Program-made: the position numbers and the translations under genes
Shown here: positions 17,764 through 27,039 of the stretch, piece after piece
Layout: every line of letters starts with the position of its first letter
How positions within the stretch are numbered: position 1 is the stretch's first letter
The notes under the pieces: model-generated
Told to the model about the DNA's origin: nothing
Databases searched by the model: none
The model's input: the letters and a program-made list of their open reading frames with translations, nothing else
DNA from: Pseudohalioglobus sediminis
Lineage (GTDB): Bacteria > Pseudomonadota > Gammaproteobacteria > Pseudomonadales > Halieaceae
DNA length: 64,000 nucleotides
Direction of reading: 5' to 3'
Assembly (NCBI RefSeq): GCF_008370495.1
Contig: NZ_VTUX01000006.1
Coordinates: 1 to 64,000, forward strand

Positions 17764-19209
17764 ATGTACATCTGGCGACCGAGATCTGTACTGCAACTGG
17801 TAGTTGTCGGTTTCTTCGCCGCGCTGGCGCCGCTGTGTATCGCCATTCTCTTCACCATCGAGACGCTTGGAGAACTCAGCGACAAAAACCGCAATGTAGC
17901 CCGGCTGGTGGTAGATATCACCCGTCTTGGCGAAGAGGTTCAGCGGGACCTGCTGGAACTGGAACGGCGTGCCAGACAATACCTGGCACTGGGGGATCCC
18001 AACCTGGCTGAGCTGTTCGAGCGCGAACGCCAGTTCCTGATGGAAGACCTGCTCAAGCTACAGGCGCTGCAATCGAGAATGCTCACTGAAAGCCCTGATA
18101 TAGCCGGCCTGCTGACCCTGCTGGAGCGCCTGGACATGTCCGGCAGGGAAGTCCCGGGACAGGTCTTCGAATCGGGTGACATTGAAGATAACCGGGCACG
18201 CATGGAACAGTCATTCGAGCTGATCATGGAACGCAGGGTCGCCATCGACAAGTGGCTGGAGGCGTCGGTGGAAAATTTGCTGGATGCCAATTCGGCGGAC
18301 GCAGACGCCCTGCTGGATTACCTCATGGTGCAACTCTCAGTGCTCGCCGCAGCGACCCTGACCCTGTTGCTGTTCTTCAGTTACTGGATCAACAAACCAC
18401 TCAAGAAACTGGCCAGGGAAATCCAGCAACTTGGCACAGAGGGACTGGGCCAACCGATTGAAATAGTCGGGCCCGAAGAGTTACGGGAACTGGGCACCAA
18501 ACTGGAGTGGCTGCGGCAACGGCTGCACGAGTCCGAAGAGGAAAAACAAAAGTTCCTGCGCCATATCTCCCACGAGCTGAAAACGCCACTGGCCAGCCTG
18601 CGTGAAGGTACTGACCTGCTCGCCGAACACGTTACCGGGAAGCTATCGCAGCAGCAGCAGGAGATCGTGGAGATCGTACGCCTCAATGGCATTGAGCTAC
18701 AGCGGCTGATCGAAAACCTGGTAGATATCAACAGACTTCCGCAGCAGCAGACACAAATCGAGGATATCGACCTGCATGAACTGTGTAACGGCCTCGTTTC
18801 GCAGTATCGCATCAGTCTCGACAGCAAGAGCCTGCGCCTGGAAGTACGTGGGTCAACGAATCAGTGGCGGGCGGATCCCTATAAGCTGCGTATTGCGCTG
18901 GACAACCTGCTCTCCAACGCCGTGAACTACGCACCGGAAGGCGGGGTTATCAAATTGGTATGGAAGGAAAAAGCTGCTAGTCTGGTTGTTGATGTAGCCA
19001 ATTCAGGAGAGGCGATACCATCAGAGGATACCGAGCGCATATTCGAACCCTTCTTTCAAAGCGTGGCCAAGCGCAGCGGCCCAATCAAGGGCTCCGGCAT
19101 CGGCCTGAGCGTGGCGAGGGAATGCATGGAATCCCAGGGCGGAACGCTTGAACTGGTGGCCGACACCGACTTACCTGTATGTTTCAGACTGACATGCCCC
19201 AGAAACTAG
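17764..19209 (+). CDS. glrK: Sensor histidine kinase, GlrK/QseE type
   Basis: A 481-residue membrane kinase from ATG 17764 (GGAAG upstream); a TTG at 17737 is less likely. TM1 at about 9-32 and TM2 at about 187-209 enclose a helical periplasmic sensor. A HAMP linker follows (INKPLKKLAREI), then HisKA with phospho-acceptor H270 in HISHELKTPLASL, and an HATPase domain with N-box NLLSNAVNYA and GSGIGLSVAR. It is the first gene of a three-gene operon with a lipoprotein and a sigma-54 response regulator, the glrK-qseG-glrR order of enterobacteria. Confidence 0.87.
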   Translation: MYIWRPRSVLQLVVVGFFAALAPLCIAILFTIETLGELSDKNRNVARLVVDITRLGEEVQRDLLELERRARQYLALGDPNLAELFERERQFLMEDLLKLQALQSRMLTESPDIAGLLTLLERLDMSGREVPGQVFESGDIEDNRARMEQSFELIMERRVAIDKWLEASVENLLDANSADADALLDYLMVQLSVLAAATLTLLLFFSYWINKPLKKLAREIQQLGTEGLGQPIEIVGPEELRELGTKLEWLRQRLHESEEEKQKFLRHISHELKTPLASLREGTDLLAEHVTGKLSQQQQEIVEIVRLNGIELQRLIENLVDINRLPQQQTQIEDIDLHELCNGLVSQYRISLDSKSLRLEVRGSTNQWRADPYKLRIALDNLLSNAVNYAPEGGVIKLVWKEKAASLVVDVANSGEAIPSEDTERIFEPFFQSVAKRSGPIKGSGIGLSVARECMESQGGTLELVADTDLPVCFRLTCPRN

Positions 19210-19724
19210 CCCTTTGCCTGGTCCTGCTGACTTCAGTGACCGCATGCACGGTACAACCGGAAATCGTGGAAGCACCGCCCTGCCCCTGCCTTGAACCCTA
19301 TGCAGGGCTGCAGGAATGGCTGGCACTGTCGGCTGAAACGACAACTATGGAAACCAGCGAAATCGTCGCCGAGTTGGTAAAGCTTGGACGTCCGCAGGGT
19401 GCCACAGAAAAGTTTTATTTCGGCCTGCTCAACCAGCGGCTGAGCACAGCAGCAAACTGGCGCCAGGCCCGCAATGCATTCCGTGAAATCCGCAAGGACA
19501 CCGCATTGAACAACGAGCAACGCCGACTCGCCGGCATCCTCGAACAGCACAATATCAGCAAGCTGGACAACAACGCAGACCGCAAGGGCCTGCTCCGGAC
19601 CCAGGCCAGCCTGGAGGCTTCGCTGGCGGAGAAGTCGCAGGAGAACATTCAGCTGCTGGAGAAAATCCGCGCCATAACTGACGTCGAGGAATCGATGAGC
19701 ACGCGCATCGAGCAGGAGCAGTAA
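19194..19724 (+). CDS. QseG-like outer-membrane lipoprotein
   Basis: A 176-residue protein from ATG 19194, overlapping the kinase by 16 bases. It has a lipoprotein signal peptide ending at the lipobox VTAC. The rest is helical with a C-terminal coiled coil (EASLAEKSQENIQLLEKI). It sits where qseG (yfhG) lies between the kinase and the regulator in enterobacteria, where QseG contacts the sensor. Homology is supported mainly by order, size and lipobox. An ATG at 19179 would spoil the signal peptide. Confidence 0.7.
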   Translation: MPQKLALCLVLLTSVTACTVQPEIVEAPPCPCLEPYAGLQEWLALSAETTTMETSEIVAELVKLGRPQGATEKFYFGLLNQRLSTAANWRQARNAFREIRKDTALNNEQRRLAGILEQHNISKLDNNADRKGLLRTQASLEASLAEKSQENIQLLEKIRAITDVEESMSTRIEQEQ

Positions 19725-19726
19725 GC

Positions 19727-21073
19727 ATGCGCCGGGAGCTGCTGGTAGTCGACGACGACCCGGGCTTACTGAAACTCCTGTCCATCAGGCTCGAGGCCGA
19801 AGGCTACCTCGTACACACCGCGGAATCCGCGGAGAGCGCTCTGACCGTCCTGCGCAATGAACCCATCGAACTGATGCTAACGGACCTGCGCATGGAAGGT
19901 GCCAGCGGACTGGAGCTGTTCGAGCAGGCGCGACACTTTTTCCCGGGCTTACCCGTCATCATGATGTCGGCTCAGGGCACTATCCCGGAGGCCGTCTCGG
20001 CAACGCAAATGGGGGTTTTCGAATTCCTCATCAAGCCGGTAGACAAGTCTGTACTGCTGTCCACCATTGCAGCTGCGCTGCAACAATCCGCCGGTACGCA
20101 GGAAGAAATATTCGAAAGCTGGCGGGACAACATCGTCACGCGCAGTCCCACCATGGAACACATACTCAACCAGGTAAAGCAGGTCGCCAAAACTGACGTC
20201 AGTATTTTGATTACCGGAGCCAGCGGCACCGGCAAGGAGGTGCTCGCAGGCGCGATTCACGAAGCGGATTCTGATCGTAGTGGCCCGCTGGTGGCGATCA
20301 ACTGCGGCGCACTGCCTGAACAATTGCTCGAGTCCGAACTCTTTGGCCATGTAAAGGGCGCCTTCACCGGCGCTGTCGCTTCCCATATCGGCCTGTTTCG
20401 CGCGGCAGAGGGCGGCACCCTGTTTCTCGATGAAATTGGCGATATGCCGGTGGCACTGCAGGTCAAGCTGTTACGCGCCATTCAGGAGCGGCGTATTCGC
20501 CCTATCGGCAGCACACAGGCGGAACCGATAAACGTGCGCATCATTTCCGCCACCAACCGCGATCTCGAACAGGACATGCAGGACGGCCTGTTCCGCGAGG
20601 ACCTGTACTATCGCCTCAATGTGGTGAACTTCCATCTGCCATCACTGCAGGAGCGGGCGGAGGACATTCCGCTGCTGGCCAACCACTTCCTGCGACAGAC
20701 TGGAGGCTTTCAGATGGGTAACGTGACCAGTTTTGCCCCGGCGGCGATGGAAGTCATGGTGCACTTCAACTGGCCAGGCAATGTGCGCCAGCTGCAGAAC
20801 GTGGTGCAACGCACTTCCGCGCTTTCGACGACCCCGGTGATACCGGAAGCGTTGGTGCGTGACGCCCTGATGGTGGAAGACCAGTATTTGCCGTCACTCA
20901 CCCAGGCCAGGCAACAGTTCGAGCACGACTACCTGGTGAAGGTCCTGCGGATCACCAGCGGCTCCGTGGCCGATGCAGCCTTGCTGGCACAGCGAAATCG
21001 CACTGATTTCTATAAGCTCTTGAAACGACACCACATTGAACCCAAACGATTCAAAAACAATAACAAAGAATAG
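19727..21073 (+). CDS. glrR: Sigma-54-dependent response regulator GlrR
   Basis: A 448-residue NtrC-type regulator. The receiver domain has acidic residues D9-D11 and phospho-acceptor D53. The AAA+ domain at about 140-375 has Walker A GASGTGKE near 165 and the sigma-54 contact loop GAFTGA near 211. A Fis-type helix-turn-helix ends the protein ([20 protein letters not shown]). It would activate sigma-54 promoters on phosphorylation by the GlrK-like kinase. In E. coli GlrR controls glmY and rpoE; targets here are unknown. It starts 2 bases after the lipoprotein gene. Confidence 0.92.
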   Translation: MRRELLVVDDDPGLLKLLSIRLEAEGYLVHTAESAESALTVLRNEPIELMLTDLRMEGASGLELFEQARHFFPGLPVIMMSAQGTIPEAVSATQMGVFEFLIKPVDKSVLLSTIAAALQQSAGTQEEIFESWRDNIVTRSPTMEHILNQVKQVAKTDVSILITGASGTGKEVLAGAIHEADSDRSGPLVAINCGALPEQLLESELFGHVKGAFTGAVASHIGLFRAAEGGTLFLDEIGDMPVALQVKLLRAIQERRIRPIGSTQAEPINVRIISATNRDLEQDMQDGLFREDLYYRLNVVNFHLPSLQERAEDIPLLANHFLRQTGGFQMGNVTSFAPAAMEVMVHFNWPGNVRQLQNVVQRTSALSTTPVIPEALVRDALMVEDQYLPSLTQARQQFEHDYLVKVLRITSGSVADAALLAQRNRTDFYKLLKRHHIEPKRFKNNNKE

Positions 21074-21314
21074 GACAAACTGATCCAGGCCGACCTGTCT
21101 AAATCAAGTTGTTCTCAAACCGGGACTCGCTCTTCCGACGACCATCAACCGCACACCATATCGACTTACTTGCAGAAAGATTGATCTGGATAAAAAAGAG
21201 CTCAAATTTCCTTGCCTCAGCTGCAGGTTTTTTCCTTCGTGTACCGATATTGTAGTAATTAAATATCTATCCGGATAACTGCAATAGTTGCAGCCAGCAC
21301 AGCAGGAGAAGCGA

Positions 21315-22379
21315 ATGAAAGCCAGGAAAGGCGATCTGTCGATTGAAGTATTCACCACTTGCCCGGCAACACTAACCGACAGCCACGGGGTTGAGCGGCC
21401 CGGCTTCTATAGAGAAGGTGGATCCTTCTACCGTGATAGAGTTATCGAGGCGACCCGATGGACCGAGAGCTGCGGTTTTGATGGCATGTTGGTTTACATC
21501 GATAACTCGCTGGTCAATAACTGGAGCGTTGCCCAGATTGTCATGGAGCACTCCGAGGGCCTGACTCCGCTGATCGCTACGCAGCCCGTCTATATGCATC
21601 CCTACTGGGTAGCGAAATCGATCGCGACCTTCGCGCATTTATATGGTCGCCGCATCGCGCTTAACATGCTGGCAGGCGCATTTCGTAACGACCTGATTGC
21701 GCTGGGTGATCCAACGCCACATGACCGTCGCTACGATCGAATGACTGAATTCACCCAGATACTGCAGCAACTTCTCGACGGCTCCGGAAAAAGCGTGACC
21801 TACGAAGGCGAGTTTTACCAGATCCAGAATCTCAAGGTACAGCCGTCCATCAACAAAGACATGGCGCCAGTGGTTCTGATGTCCGGGTCATCTGAGGCCG
21901 GCCTGGCTACCGCCAGGACGCTCGATGCAGTGGCCGTTCGCTACCCCGAGCCGGTCAGCTTTTACGAGGAGCAACCATTGGAAGAAGGCATAGACTACGG
22001 CATTCGCATGGGGATAGTTGCGCGCGACAGCAACGAAGAAGCCTGGGAACTGGCCGAGGGCAGGTTCCAGGAAGACAGGCGCGGGCAGGTAGCGCACCAG
22101 ATGGCGATGAAAGCTACCGACTCCAAGTGGCACAAGGACCTGACGGCCATTCGACAGGAAGAACTCACCGATGCATTCCCCTACTGGTTGACCCCTTTCC
22201 ACAACTACAAAACCTTCTGCCCCTACCTCGTGGGCGATTTTGATCGAATTTCCTCTATCGTTGCGCGCTACATAAACGTCGGCTTTCGCACCTTCATCAC
22301 GGACATTCCACTAACCCTGGAAGAACTGGAGTGTCAACAGAAGGTGCTGGAGATGGCGCTGGAGAAGGCGACGGCATAG
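21315..22379 (+). CDS. LLM-class flavin-dependent monooxygenase
   Basis: A 354-residue luciferase-like (SsuD-type) protein from ATG 21315, with AGGAGA 5 bases before; the frame opens at a TTG at 21288. Family features are the N-terminal VFTTCPAT strand, WTESCGFDGMLVY, LYGRRIALNMLAGAFRNDL, HDRRYDRMTEF and MSGSSEAGLATAR. These enzymes use reduced FMN and oxygen to oxidise sulfonates or natural-product intermediates; the substrate is unknown. It stands alone, with 241 bases before it and no flavin reductase nearby. Confidence 0.82.
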   Translation: MKARKGDLSIEVFTTCPATLTDSHGVERPGFYREGGSFYRDRVIEATRWTESCGFDGMLVYIDNSLVNNWSVAQIVMEHSEGLTPLIATQPVYMHPYWVAKSIATFAHLYGRRIALNMLAGAFRNDLIALGDPTPHDRRYDRMTEFTQILQQLLDGSGKSVTYEGEFYQIQNLKVQPSINKDMAPVVLMSGSSEAGLATARTLDAVAVRYPEPVSFYEEQPLEEGIDYGIRMGIVARDSNEEAWELAEGRFQEDRRGQVAHQMAMKATDSKWHKDLTAIRQEELTDAFPYWLTPFHNYKTFCPYLVGDFDRISSIVARYINVGFRTFITDIPLTLEELECQQKVLEMALEKATA

Positions 22380-22556
22380 ACGCTCAAAGACCTGGCATTG
22401 GCCAGGGTGAGAAACGTGTGCCAGCTATGAGGGAATTTGATTTTTACCAGCTACCTCGACCAACTCAACACAAGTTACGGTGGTCGGCAGTGTGAAGGAA
22501 CAACGCTCGTGGATAGCACCCGCTGTGCGGGTTCCATTTGGTGTCGGTAGAGTGCC

Positions 22557-22597
22557 GGGCGATGGGCGCGAAAATCACTGTTCAGGCGCCCTCGCCC
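22557..22597. other. Long GC-rich hairpin between the monooxygenase and sorting-signal gene
   Basis: GGGCGA (22557-22562) and GGGCGC (22564-22569) pair with GCGCCC (22586-22591) and TCGCCC (22592-22597), with a single bulged T63 and a 16-base loop. A smaller hairpin ACCCGC-TGT-GCGGGT lies at 22518-22532. Neither has a U-tract. They may end the two convergent transcripts with Rho help. Confidence 0.45.
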
Positions 22598-22613
22598 GCG
22601 ATGCTGACTGGGC

Positions 22614-23309
22614 CTAACCCCGGGAGTTCGTTGACCTGCGGAATTGCCAACCCGCGGATATCAACAGCCCCAAGGCAGTAAGCAAAAGACCATAAACTGG
22701 CATGGAGGGAATCGCCGTCGCTGCTGGCGCAGGTCCGGGCCCGGGTGGTGTTACGGGGTTTACAGGCACTGGATCGCTCCAACCGGCAACAGTAATGTTG
22801 CTCGCCACGTTTACCGCACTGGCGCGCGGAGCATTAATAGCCGGCGGAGGTGCAATGCCAGAACTGAAGTTACGATAGATCCAGTTTCCACCATTGATGA
22901 TCCAGCGAATGGCACTGCCACCCTGCGGATCGTTACTGGTAACCACCGGCGCGTCGAGTGTAAAGCTACCCCAGGCAGACGGCACGGCCGACAATGCGCC
23001 CGAGCCATCGGTCACAAAACTGCCTCCGCCAGCGTTGAGTTGGGGACTCCCGCTGAAAACGGTCTCGATGGCGCCGTTATTGAGCAGATAGGTGACCGAA
23101 ACGATGTCACTCTCCGTCCATGTTTGCGAGATCGCATCCGAGCTGCCGTTGTCCAGCACAATCGTGACTGTAACGGTTTGGCCCGCTATATAAGGAGGCT
23201 CTATAGGAGCGCCGAGCGTGTCCGTCCACGTTACAGAAAACGGTTCCGCCAACGCGGTGGTGGAAAACAAAAAGAAAAAGGCCGAAATGGCCAGGCGCTT
23301 GATAAACAT
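22614..23309 (-). CDS. Secreted protein with IPTL-CTERM-like sorting tail
   Basis: A 231-residue protein from ATG 23309, chosen because GGGG lies 8 bases before it and a clean signal peptide follows (MFIKRLAISAFFFLFSTTALA). The mature part is a beta-rich, Gly/Ser/Asn/Pro-rich domain, with a Pro linker near 190-205. The C-terminus reads AIPSMPVYG, a hydrophobic span, then QFRR. This resembles IPTL-CTERM tails (IPTLSEWG, membrane span, RR), which exosortase H handles. IPSM for IPTL and VYG for EWG make the match imperfect. No function is known. Confidence 0.65.
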   Translation of the reverse strand: MFIKRLAISAFFFLFSTTALAEPFSVTWTDTLGAPIEPPYIAGQTVTVTIVLDNGSSDAISQTWTESDIVSVTYLLNNGAIETVFSGSPQLNAGGGSFVTDGSGALSAVPSAWGSFTLDAPVVTSNDPQGGSAIRWIINGGNWIYRNFSSGIAPPPAINAPRASAVNVASNITVAGWSDPVPVNPVTPPGPGPAPAATAIPSMPVYGLLLTALGLLISAGWQFRRSTNSRG

Positions 23310-23495
23310 CCCCTTTACCCCTTTTTTAAGGTCTTTTGAATACAACAGCCTCTGGCGCGCCCCGCACCTTCTTTACGGCTGGGCAAACTTTACCATTCCA
23401 AACCCTAAATACCAATGGCAATAGTACGGAAAAGAACCGCCCTACTGCGCCGGGCGGCGCGGTGGCGGCGGTCACTCTGGCTCCAACTATTCCGG

Positions 23496-25187
23496 TTACA
23501 CCTCCTTATGAAGGACAAAATCGCCGATAACAAGGGCATCCAGGCCGGTAGAATAAAAGCAGCGGACAGCTTGCACCGGCGACTCTACAATCGGCTCGCC
23601 CATGACATTAAAACTGGTGTTGAGCACTACAGGGACCCCTGAAAGCTTACCGAACTCAGCGATCATGCGATGATAGCGCGGGCTTATCTCGGCACGCACA
23701 GTATGCAAACGCGCAGAACCATCAACGTGGGTGATCGCTGGCAGGCACGCCCTCTTATCCGGAAGAACGTCACAGACTTTCAACATAAATGGCGCTTCAA
23801 CATCTATGTCGAAATACTCTTTATAAGCCTCCACGGTGCAGGAAGGGGCGAAAGGTCTGTAGGCCTCGCGGTGCTTGACCTCGGCATTAATTTTGTCCTT
23901 CATTTCGGGCAACGTGGGGTCGGCGAGGATACTCCTGCTGCCGAGAGCTCTGGGGCCGATTTCCATGCGCCCCTGAAACCAGCCGATAATCTTACCTTGC
24001 TTCAACAGGGCAGCTGCGGCTGCGCAAGGGTCGTCGACGCGCTCGTAACGTAATTTGCTTTCCTTCAAGACTTTCTCTATCTCGGCATTGGAATACTCGG
24101 TACCGAGATAGGGGTTGTCATGGTGGAATCGTTTCGCGGACTTCAATACTGCATTGTGAACGTAATAGGCAGCTCCTATGGACGTACCGTTGTCACCAGC
24201 AGCGGGCATTACATAGATGTCTTTGAATCGGGTTTCGCGAAGAATTCGACCATTCATGACGCTGTTCAGTGAAACCCCTCCAGCTATCACGAGGTGCTCT
24301 GCAGAGGATCTTTCTTCAAGAATCCGGCACATCTCAAGCGCCCTCTCCTCCAACACCTTCTGGGCCGCTGCAGCAACGTCTTCATGGTGCTGCTCAATCG
24401 CACCGCCTTCCTTCCTGCTCTCGCCGAAAGCCTCCAGGTATTTTGAAGAGAACCTGTTATGCCCCCAGTTCTGATAGTCGAACCAGGAAAGGTCCACCGA
24501 TACCCGCCCATCGTCCTCTACTCGAACAGTCTTATCCATGACATGGAAAAAGCGTTCAGGATCTCCAAAAGGTGAGAGGCCCATGGTCTTGCCTTCATCG
24601 TAGTTGGGCTTGAAGCCACAAAACTGCGTTGCCGTCTCATAAAAAGAGCCTAAAGAGTTGGGAAACTCGCTCTCGCTGAAACAGTCAAAGCTGCTGCCGT
24701 CGGTTTCACCGAGCCAGGTGGTAGACCACTCACCGGACCCATCCATAGACAGCAACGCCGCACGGTCGTAGGGTGATACGAAAAAAGACCCCATTATGTG
24801 GGCCTGGTGATGGTCGACTTTGTGGACCGCGGGGCCGGCACCCTTGCGCCAGTTTTTCGAATACCAGGACCTGAACTGTTTCTGTTTTTTCAGACCCCTG
24901 ATAAGCTCGTGATTAATAAATGGAAGCGCTTTATTGGCCAGTTTCAAGGCATAGATAGCTTTCTTAAACCAGTCTTTGCCGGGATTAATCGAAACAGCAA
25001 CATGATCTATGTCTTCGTACGACAGCCCCGCTATTTCGAGGCAACGTTGTATCGCGACTTCGGGGAACTCTGTCGTATGTTTCTGTCTCGTGAAACGTTC
25101 TTCCTCCAGCGCAACGACAAGCTCTCCATCGACAAGCACACACGCTGAGGAATCATGGAAAAAGTAGTTAATTCCGAGAATGTTCAA
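23496..25187 (-). CDS. Carbamoyltransferase, NodU/CmcH/TobZ family
   Basis: A 563-residue protein. The N-terminal Kae1-like domain carries HDSSACVLVDG and the metal-binding VDHHQAHIMGSFF stretch, with ASKHA phosphate motifs LSMDGSGEWST and VIAGGVSLNSVMN. The C-terminal YrdC-like domain from about 380 contains WFQGRMEIGPRALGSRSI and KHREAYRPFAPS. The family transfers a carbamoyl group from carbamoyl phosphate via carbamoyl-AMP to a sugar or antibiotic hydroxyl. In this island it likely carbamoylates a polysaccharide or precursor. It overlaps the upstream acyltransferase gene by four bases (ATGA). Confidence 0.92.
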   Translation of the reverse strand: MNILGINYFFHDSSACVLVDGELVVALEEERFTRQKHTTEFPEVAIQRCLEIAGLSYEDIDHVAVSINPGKDWFKKAIYALKLANKALPFINHELIRGLKKQKQFRSWYSKNWRKGAGPAVHKVDHHQAHIMGSFFVSPYDRAALLSMDGSGEWSTTWLGETDGSSFDCFSESEFPNSLGSFYETATQFCGFKPNYDEGKTMGLSPFGDPERFFHVMDKTVRVEDDGRVSVDLSWFDYQNWGHNRFSSKYLEAFGESRKEGGAIEQHHEDVAAAAQKVLEERALEMCRILEERSSAEHLVIAGGVSLNSVMNGRILRETRFKDIYVMPAAGDNGTSIGAAYYVHNAVLKSAKRFHHDNPYLGTEYSNAEIEKVLKESKLRYERVDDPCAAAAALLKQGKIIGWFQGRMEIGPRALGSRSILADPTLPEMKDKINAEVKHREAYRPFAPSCTVEAYKEYFDIDVEAPFMLKVCDVLPDKRACLPAITHVDGSARLHTVRAEISPRYHRMIAEFGKLSGVPVVLNTSFNVMGEPIVESPVQAVRCFYSTGLDALVIGDFVLHKEV

Positions 25188-26314
25188 TCACAAACCCCTT
25201 TTGCGGGCGAAATCCATCGATCTCGAATACTCGCCAGCTTATCCTTTGCATAGAAATAGATGAAACTCAGGTTAGCCAAGAGTGTGGGCCCGAAACATAC
25301 CGCTTCGTAAACCGCTGCAGACTCGAAGTGCCATCTGTCAGCCCAGTAAGGGGCTGTGGTGAGGTTTATCTCCGTGACTTCCGGATCGTCGACCATCAAC
25401 TCGATGAAGCGCTGTAGCAAAACACTACCTGGCCCGTATTTCTTGTATTCTTCCGAGTACCCTACTTTGAGGATGTGCCAAGTGCCACCCACTCGAATGG
25501 CAAGCATACCGGCAACAGCCTTCTCACCGAAGTGGAGCAGGAAAACGCGTGAACGGATATCCTCTCCGCAGTTCACGAACAGCGCGCCGAAGAACTTCTG
25601 CGCCAATTCATCTGCAGCGAGGCTGGTACAACTCCCGTCATGGCCTTTCCAGCCGGACGACTCGATATTCATGAACTCCCGATAGAATTCTTCGCGCTGA
25701 CCACTGAGCTCGCTTGAGGACAGCGCTATTTCGCCTACCTCTCTTTCCGCCTTGCGGGCCAGACGAGTGCAGTTCTTCCACATTTTTCGGGAAATATGCT
25801 GTAAGTCAGCCCTCTCCCCGCAGGGGATATAATCACACTCGGAAATTTTACGAACCAACGAAGACGTGTCTTGCAGCTCAGCAAAAAGCGTAGACTGCTC
25901 AGAGAATTTCCTTAGCTTGCAGTAGTCCCAGCTAAAACCCGATTGAGACGCTACATGCTTGAGGACGAAATCGAGGATACCCGACCTGGCATATGCGCGA
26001 TCCACCAGGATGTCATTCAAGTAAATGTTCGAATCTGTAGGCAGCTGAAGCCAGCGCAAGCTGAAGAAGCCTACGCCACGAGAGCACCGCTCCAATGGAA
26101 CAACGGCAATCAGCTTGCCACTGTCGTAAACGCAGTAATACGCCACACGCCCCGGCAGCAAATCCGAGGAGACGGCCTTTGACCATGAAAATTCATGCAC
26201 ATAACTCCGGTTCATCACCTGCGGCAAAAAGCCAAGCCACTGTCCCCGAAGCGAATCGAGATCGGTACTCTCTGTTACCTCGCACACCTCATAGTTGGCC
26301 GAGCTGAAGTGCAT
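25184..26314 (-). CDS. FemAB/BioF2-like GNAT-fold acyltransferase
   Basis: A 376-residue protein from ATG 26314; a TTG at 26329 with GGGG 8 bases upstream is an alternative. It shows the twin-GNAT pattern of the PF13480 group: a weak N-terminal half and a C-terminal core with EKAVAGMLAIRVGGTWH, LKVGYSEEYKKYGPGSVLLQ and VTEINLTTAPYWADRWHFES. Such proteins acylate sugars in exopolysaccharide loci (BcsL/PelX-like roles are described for relatives). It is translationally coupled to the carbamoyltransferase, so both may modify the same sugar. Confidence 0.75.
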   Translation of the reverse strand: MHFSSANYEVCEVTESTDLDSLRGQWLGFLPQVMNRSYVHEFSWSKAVSSDLLPGRVAYYCVYDSGKLIAVVPLERCSRGVGFFSLRWLQLPTDSNIYLNDILVDRAYARSGILDFVLKHVASQSGFSWDYCKLRKFSEQSTLFAELQDTSSLVRKISECDYIPCGERADLQHISRKMWKNCTRLARKAEREVGEIALSSSELSGQREEFYREFMNIESSGWKGHDGSCTSLAADELAQKFFGALFVNCGEDIRSRVFLLHFGEKAVAGMLAIRVGGTWHILKVGYSEEYKKYGPGSVLLQRFIELMVDDPEVTEINLTTAPYWADRWHFESAAVYEAVCFGPTLLANLSFIYFYAKDKLASIRDRWISPAKGVCD

Positions 26315-27039
26315 TTCAATGCTAGTCAATCTAAGTACCCCATTTGGGAACCGGCCCCTGTGCTGATCGTTTATTGACCACCCGGCACACCCCTATTTCC
26401 TTCAACCCCAAACTCACTCGGCGCCTGGTAAGCCTTTGGCATTGAGCGCCAAAATAACCACCTCTTGCAACACCGAATCTTAACATTTCCCCTAATTTTG
26501 TGTTGTGACTCTATTCACAGAGTTAACCCGGGAGAGAACGCTATTTTGATCATAAAAACGTCGCTTTTTGTCGTTATTTTGCTCCATAAGCGATCGAGTG
26601 AACAACTGGGCAACATTGTCTGCAAGCCATGCCTGCCAGCCATACAGGATTTTTTAACTGCATATTCAAAGGGTTACAGCACAAAGAGAGAATAACCACG
26701 CATCTGGCAGCCGATCATGGCGCTTGAAAACTCTGTCTCGTCGTATTTCGCTACGCGATTCAGAAAACCCGGCAAAGCCAGGCCGATTGAGCTCACTTTC
26801 CGCCTGCCCCCCAGCGCTCTGCTCATCCCCCGACTACCATAAGTCTGGCCGCAGAACCTGAGCCCAGAAGCAAAAATCCAAATGTCGGAAGGCCCTTGAT
26901 ACTGTTATCGCCGATCAGCCATATCCGAATCTAAAGATGCTATACTGTCACGGGCACAACATCTTGGTTTCCCTCCCAAACGCCGCACCCTAGGTTACTG
27001 CGCGCATGGCTGAATCCCCACTGAGATGAATGGGGTAAA
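26315..27039. other. Large gene-free spacer between divergent acyltransferase genes
   Basis: About 725 bases with no credible coding frame. It must hold promoters for both divergent transcripts. On the plus strand an extended -10, TGC-TATACT (26938-26946), lies 94 bases before the next gene, with no clear -35. The rest is AT-rich and contains no obvious repeat, terminator or RNA gene. Confidence 0.45.

Noticed and set aside
26465-26695. A 76-residue plus-strand frame in the large spacer
   Set aside because: No ribosome-binding site, no family pattern, and the AT-rich sequence easily gives such frames.
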